From positions 1 through 7,153 of the forward strand of contig WGCB01000675.1 in the NCBI GenBank assembly GCA_015494005.1: DNA of 7,153 nucleotides. The letters are read 5' to 3'. Made by a program: the position numbers and the translations under genes. A model generated the notes under the pieces. It was not told the origin of the DNA, did no database searches, and worked only from the letters and a program-made list of their open reading frames with translations. Source of the DNA: Caldilineaceae bacterium. Lineage in GTDB: Bacteria; Chloroflexota; Anaerolineae; Caldilineales; Caldilineaceae. This document shows, in pieces, positions 6,509-7,153 of this stretch; position 1 is the first letter of the stretch, and each line of letters starts with the position of its first letter.

Positions 6509-6537
6509 ATTATATCCCGAGATGGGAAAGGTGTCAA
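6509..6537 (-). promoter_or_regulatory. Perfect-consensus sigma-70 promoter of the membrane protein-regulator operon
   Basis: On the minus strand TTGACA (6537-6532) and TATAAT (6514-6509) are both exact matches to consensus, with the optimal 17-bp spacer. Transcription should start near 6502, about 80 bases before the membrane-protein ATG. Such a promoter would be very strong unless repressed, and an operator-like sequence sits directly on the start point. Confidence 0.85.
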
Positions 6538-6571
6538 GAGGGAGATCTGAGAACCTGAGATTGGAGACTTT

Positions 6572-7018
6572 TCAGGCTTGGACTCTAGCCCGGGAAATGA
6601 GATGGAAACCCCACCAGCCTACCATACTTCCCCATCCTTCCAGGAGAGCCAGCAGGACAGCGCTCAGACGGAAAAGGGCTCCCCAGCCATCTGTCCGCAC
6701 GCTGGAGACGTGATCGATGCCTGGATCGAGAAAATGGTAGTAGGCCCCGAAAACCAATGCCCCGAACATGGAGACGGCGAGGATGAGGGCTCCGGCGCGG
6801 CGGTACGGTGTCCACACAAGCACTCCCGCAACAATCGGGGCCGCTATGATGACCGATCCGATGAAGGCGTTCTGAAGCCATGACATGTTGATGGCAAGCG
6901 TCTGGTGCGCCCATGCATGTGAGAACACCACGGCGGTGTGGGCCAACACCGTCGCTGTCATTGCCAGGGTCAGGCTACGGAGCATGGTGTGCCGTTCGGG
7001 TTTTGCAGAAGAGCTCAT
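6572..7018 (-). CDS. Four-helix membrane protein, function unknown
   Basis: This 148-residue protein has four hydrophobic segments at about 15-34, 48-69, 73-93 and 112-133, with short loops. A loop after helix 3 contains YYHFLDPGIDHVS (93-105), whose histidines H95 and H103 and acidic residues D98 and D102 could bind a metal or cofactor, but nothing proves this. I do not recognise a named family. The same frame is open upstream to the window edge. The ATG at 7018 is chosen because GGAGGG lies four to five bases before it and it overlaps the preceding gene's stop as ATGA. The upstream codons belong to that other gene in a different frame. It is probably the last gene of an operon. No terminator is seen in the gap before the next promoter. 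Confidence 0.75.
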   Translation of the reverse strand: MSSSAKPERHTMLRSLTLAMTATVLAHTAVVFSHAWAHQTLAINMSWLQNAFIGSVIIAAPIVAGVLVWTPYRRAGALILAVSMFGALVFGAYYHFLDPGIDHVSSVRTDGWGALFRLSAVLLALLEGWGSMVGWWGFHLISRARVQA

Positions 7019-7153
7019 TGCGCCCTCCAACTTGTCACGATCTGATCGATTCCTTCTCTGAAGCTCGGGAAGCGAGGCGTCCATCCAAATTCCCGGCGGA
7101 AGCGGGCGTTTGAAGTACGGGTGGAGGCGGTGAAAAAATCCACTGCATAGGAT
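7015..7153 (-). CDS. NAD-dependent epimerase/dehydratase family protein, C-terminal end
   Basis: Only the last 45 codons are in the window; the gene continues beyond base 7153. Reading the minus strand from 7152 gives SYAVDFFTASTRTSNARF, then RREFGWTPRFPSFREGIDQI, ending in TSWRAQ and a TGA at 7017-7015. The pattern of S-R-x-SNARxRRExGWxPRxPSxREG is typical of the C-terminal substrate-binding segment of extended short-chain dehydrogenases (NDP-sugar epimerase-like proteins). The Rossmann domain and catalytic YxxxK are outside the window, so the reaction cannot be stated. The stop overlaps the ATG of the downstream membrane protein (ATGA), indicating an operon. Confidence 0.8.
   Translation of the reverse strand, partial: SYAVDFFTASTRTSNARFRREFGWTPRFPSFREGIDQIVTSWRAQ

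Noticed and set aside
6538..6571. Terminator after the four-helix membrane protein gene
   Set aside because: The stretch holds CTGAGA direct repeats and an AGATCT palindrome but no stem-loop followed by a T-run.
1..7153. CRISPR array, tRNA or rRNA gene, insertion sequence or prophage
   Set aside because: No regularly spaced repeats, cloverleaf-like sequence, transposase or phage protein, or terminal inverted repeats were seen on either strand.

Overview
The window is GC-rich bacterial chromosome (A+T concentrated in the intergenic promoters) in which every gene I can support lies on the minus strand, so transcription runs from high to low coordinates. Shine-Dalgarno sequences are clear (GGAGG/AAGGA types), several genes overlap by 4-8 bases, and the intergenic gaps carry sigma-70-type promoters and hairpins. 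Protein sequence style, a yacL-cysS-rlmB housekeeping cluster and the pairing of a small winged-helix regulator with a polytopic membrane protein suggest a member of the Chloroflexota, possibly near the Caldilinea/Anaerolinea group; this is an impression from remembered sequence families, not a search result.

Layout in the direction of transcription. (1) 7153-6572: the last 45 codons of an NAD-dependent epimerase/dehydratase-like protein, running off the window, overlap by ATGA the start of a 148-residue four-helix membrane protein of unknown function. (2) 6537-5378: a perfect-consensus promoter (TTGACA, 17 bp, TATAAT), with two tandem palindromic operator-like sites at and just after the start point, drives a two-gene operon: a 217-residue six-helix membrane protein and, overlapping it by 8 bases, a 111-residue winged-helix regulator. 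It ends in a strong hairpin. (3) 5259-4625: a monocistronic GYD-domain protein with a C-terminal ESFPASDPP tail, with its own promoter and a terminator-like hairpin. (4) 4572-3436: a GT4 glycosyltransferase, possibly a diacylglycerol glycosyltransferase. (5) 3386-2037: a membrane-anchored PIN-TRAM protein (YacL type), with promoter and a good intrinsic terminator. (6) 1984-1: cysteinyl-tRNA synthetase with its own promoter, overlapping by ATGA the gene for the RlmB/TrmH-type 23S rRNA 2'-O-methyltransferase, which runs off the window.

The low-coordinate half is conserved translation/RNA housekeeping; the high-coordinate half is more accessory. I see no CRISPR array, insertion sequence, tRNA/rRNA gene or prophage. 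The most interesting element is the probable autoregulatory switch at 6474-6537: a very strong promoter blocked by a tandem operator, plausibly controlled by the small regulator made from its own transcript. I did not find a clearly novel multi-gene system.
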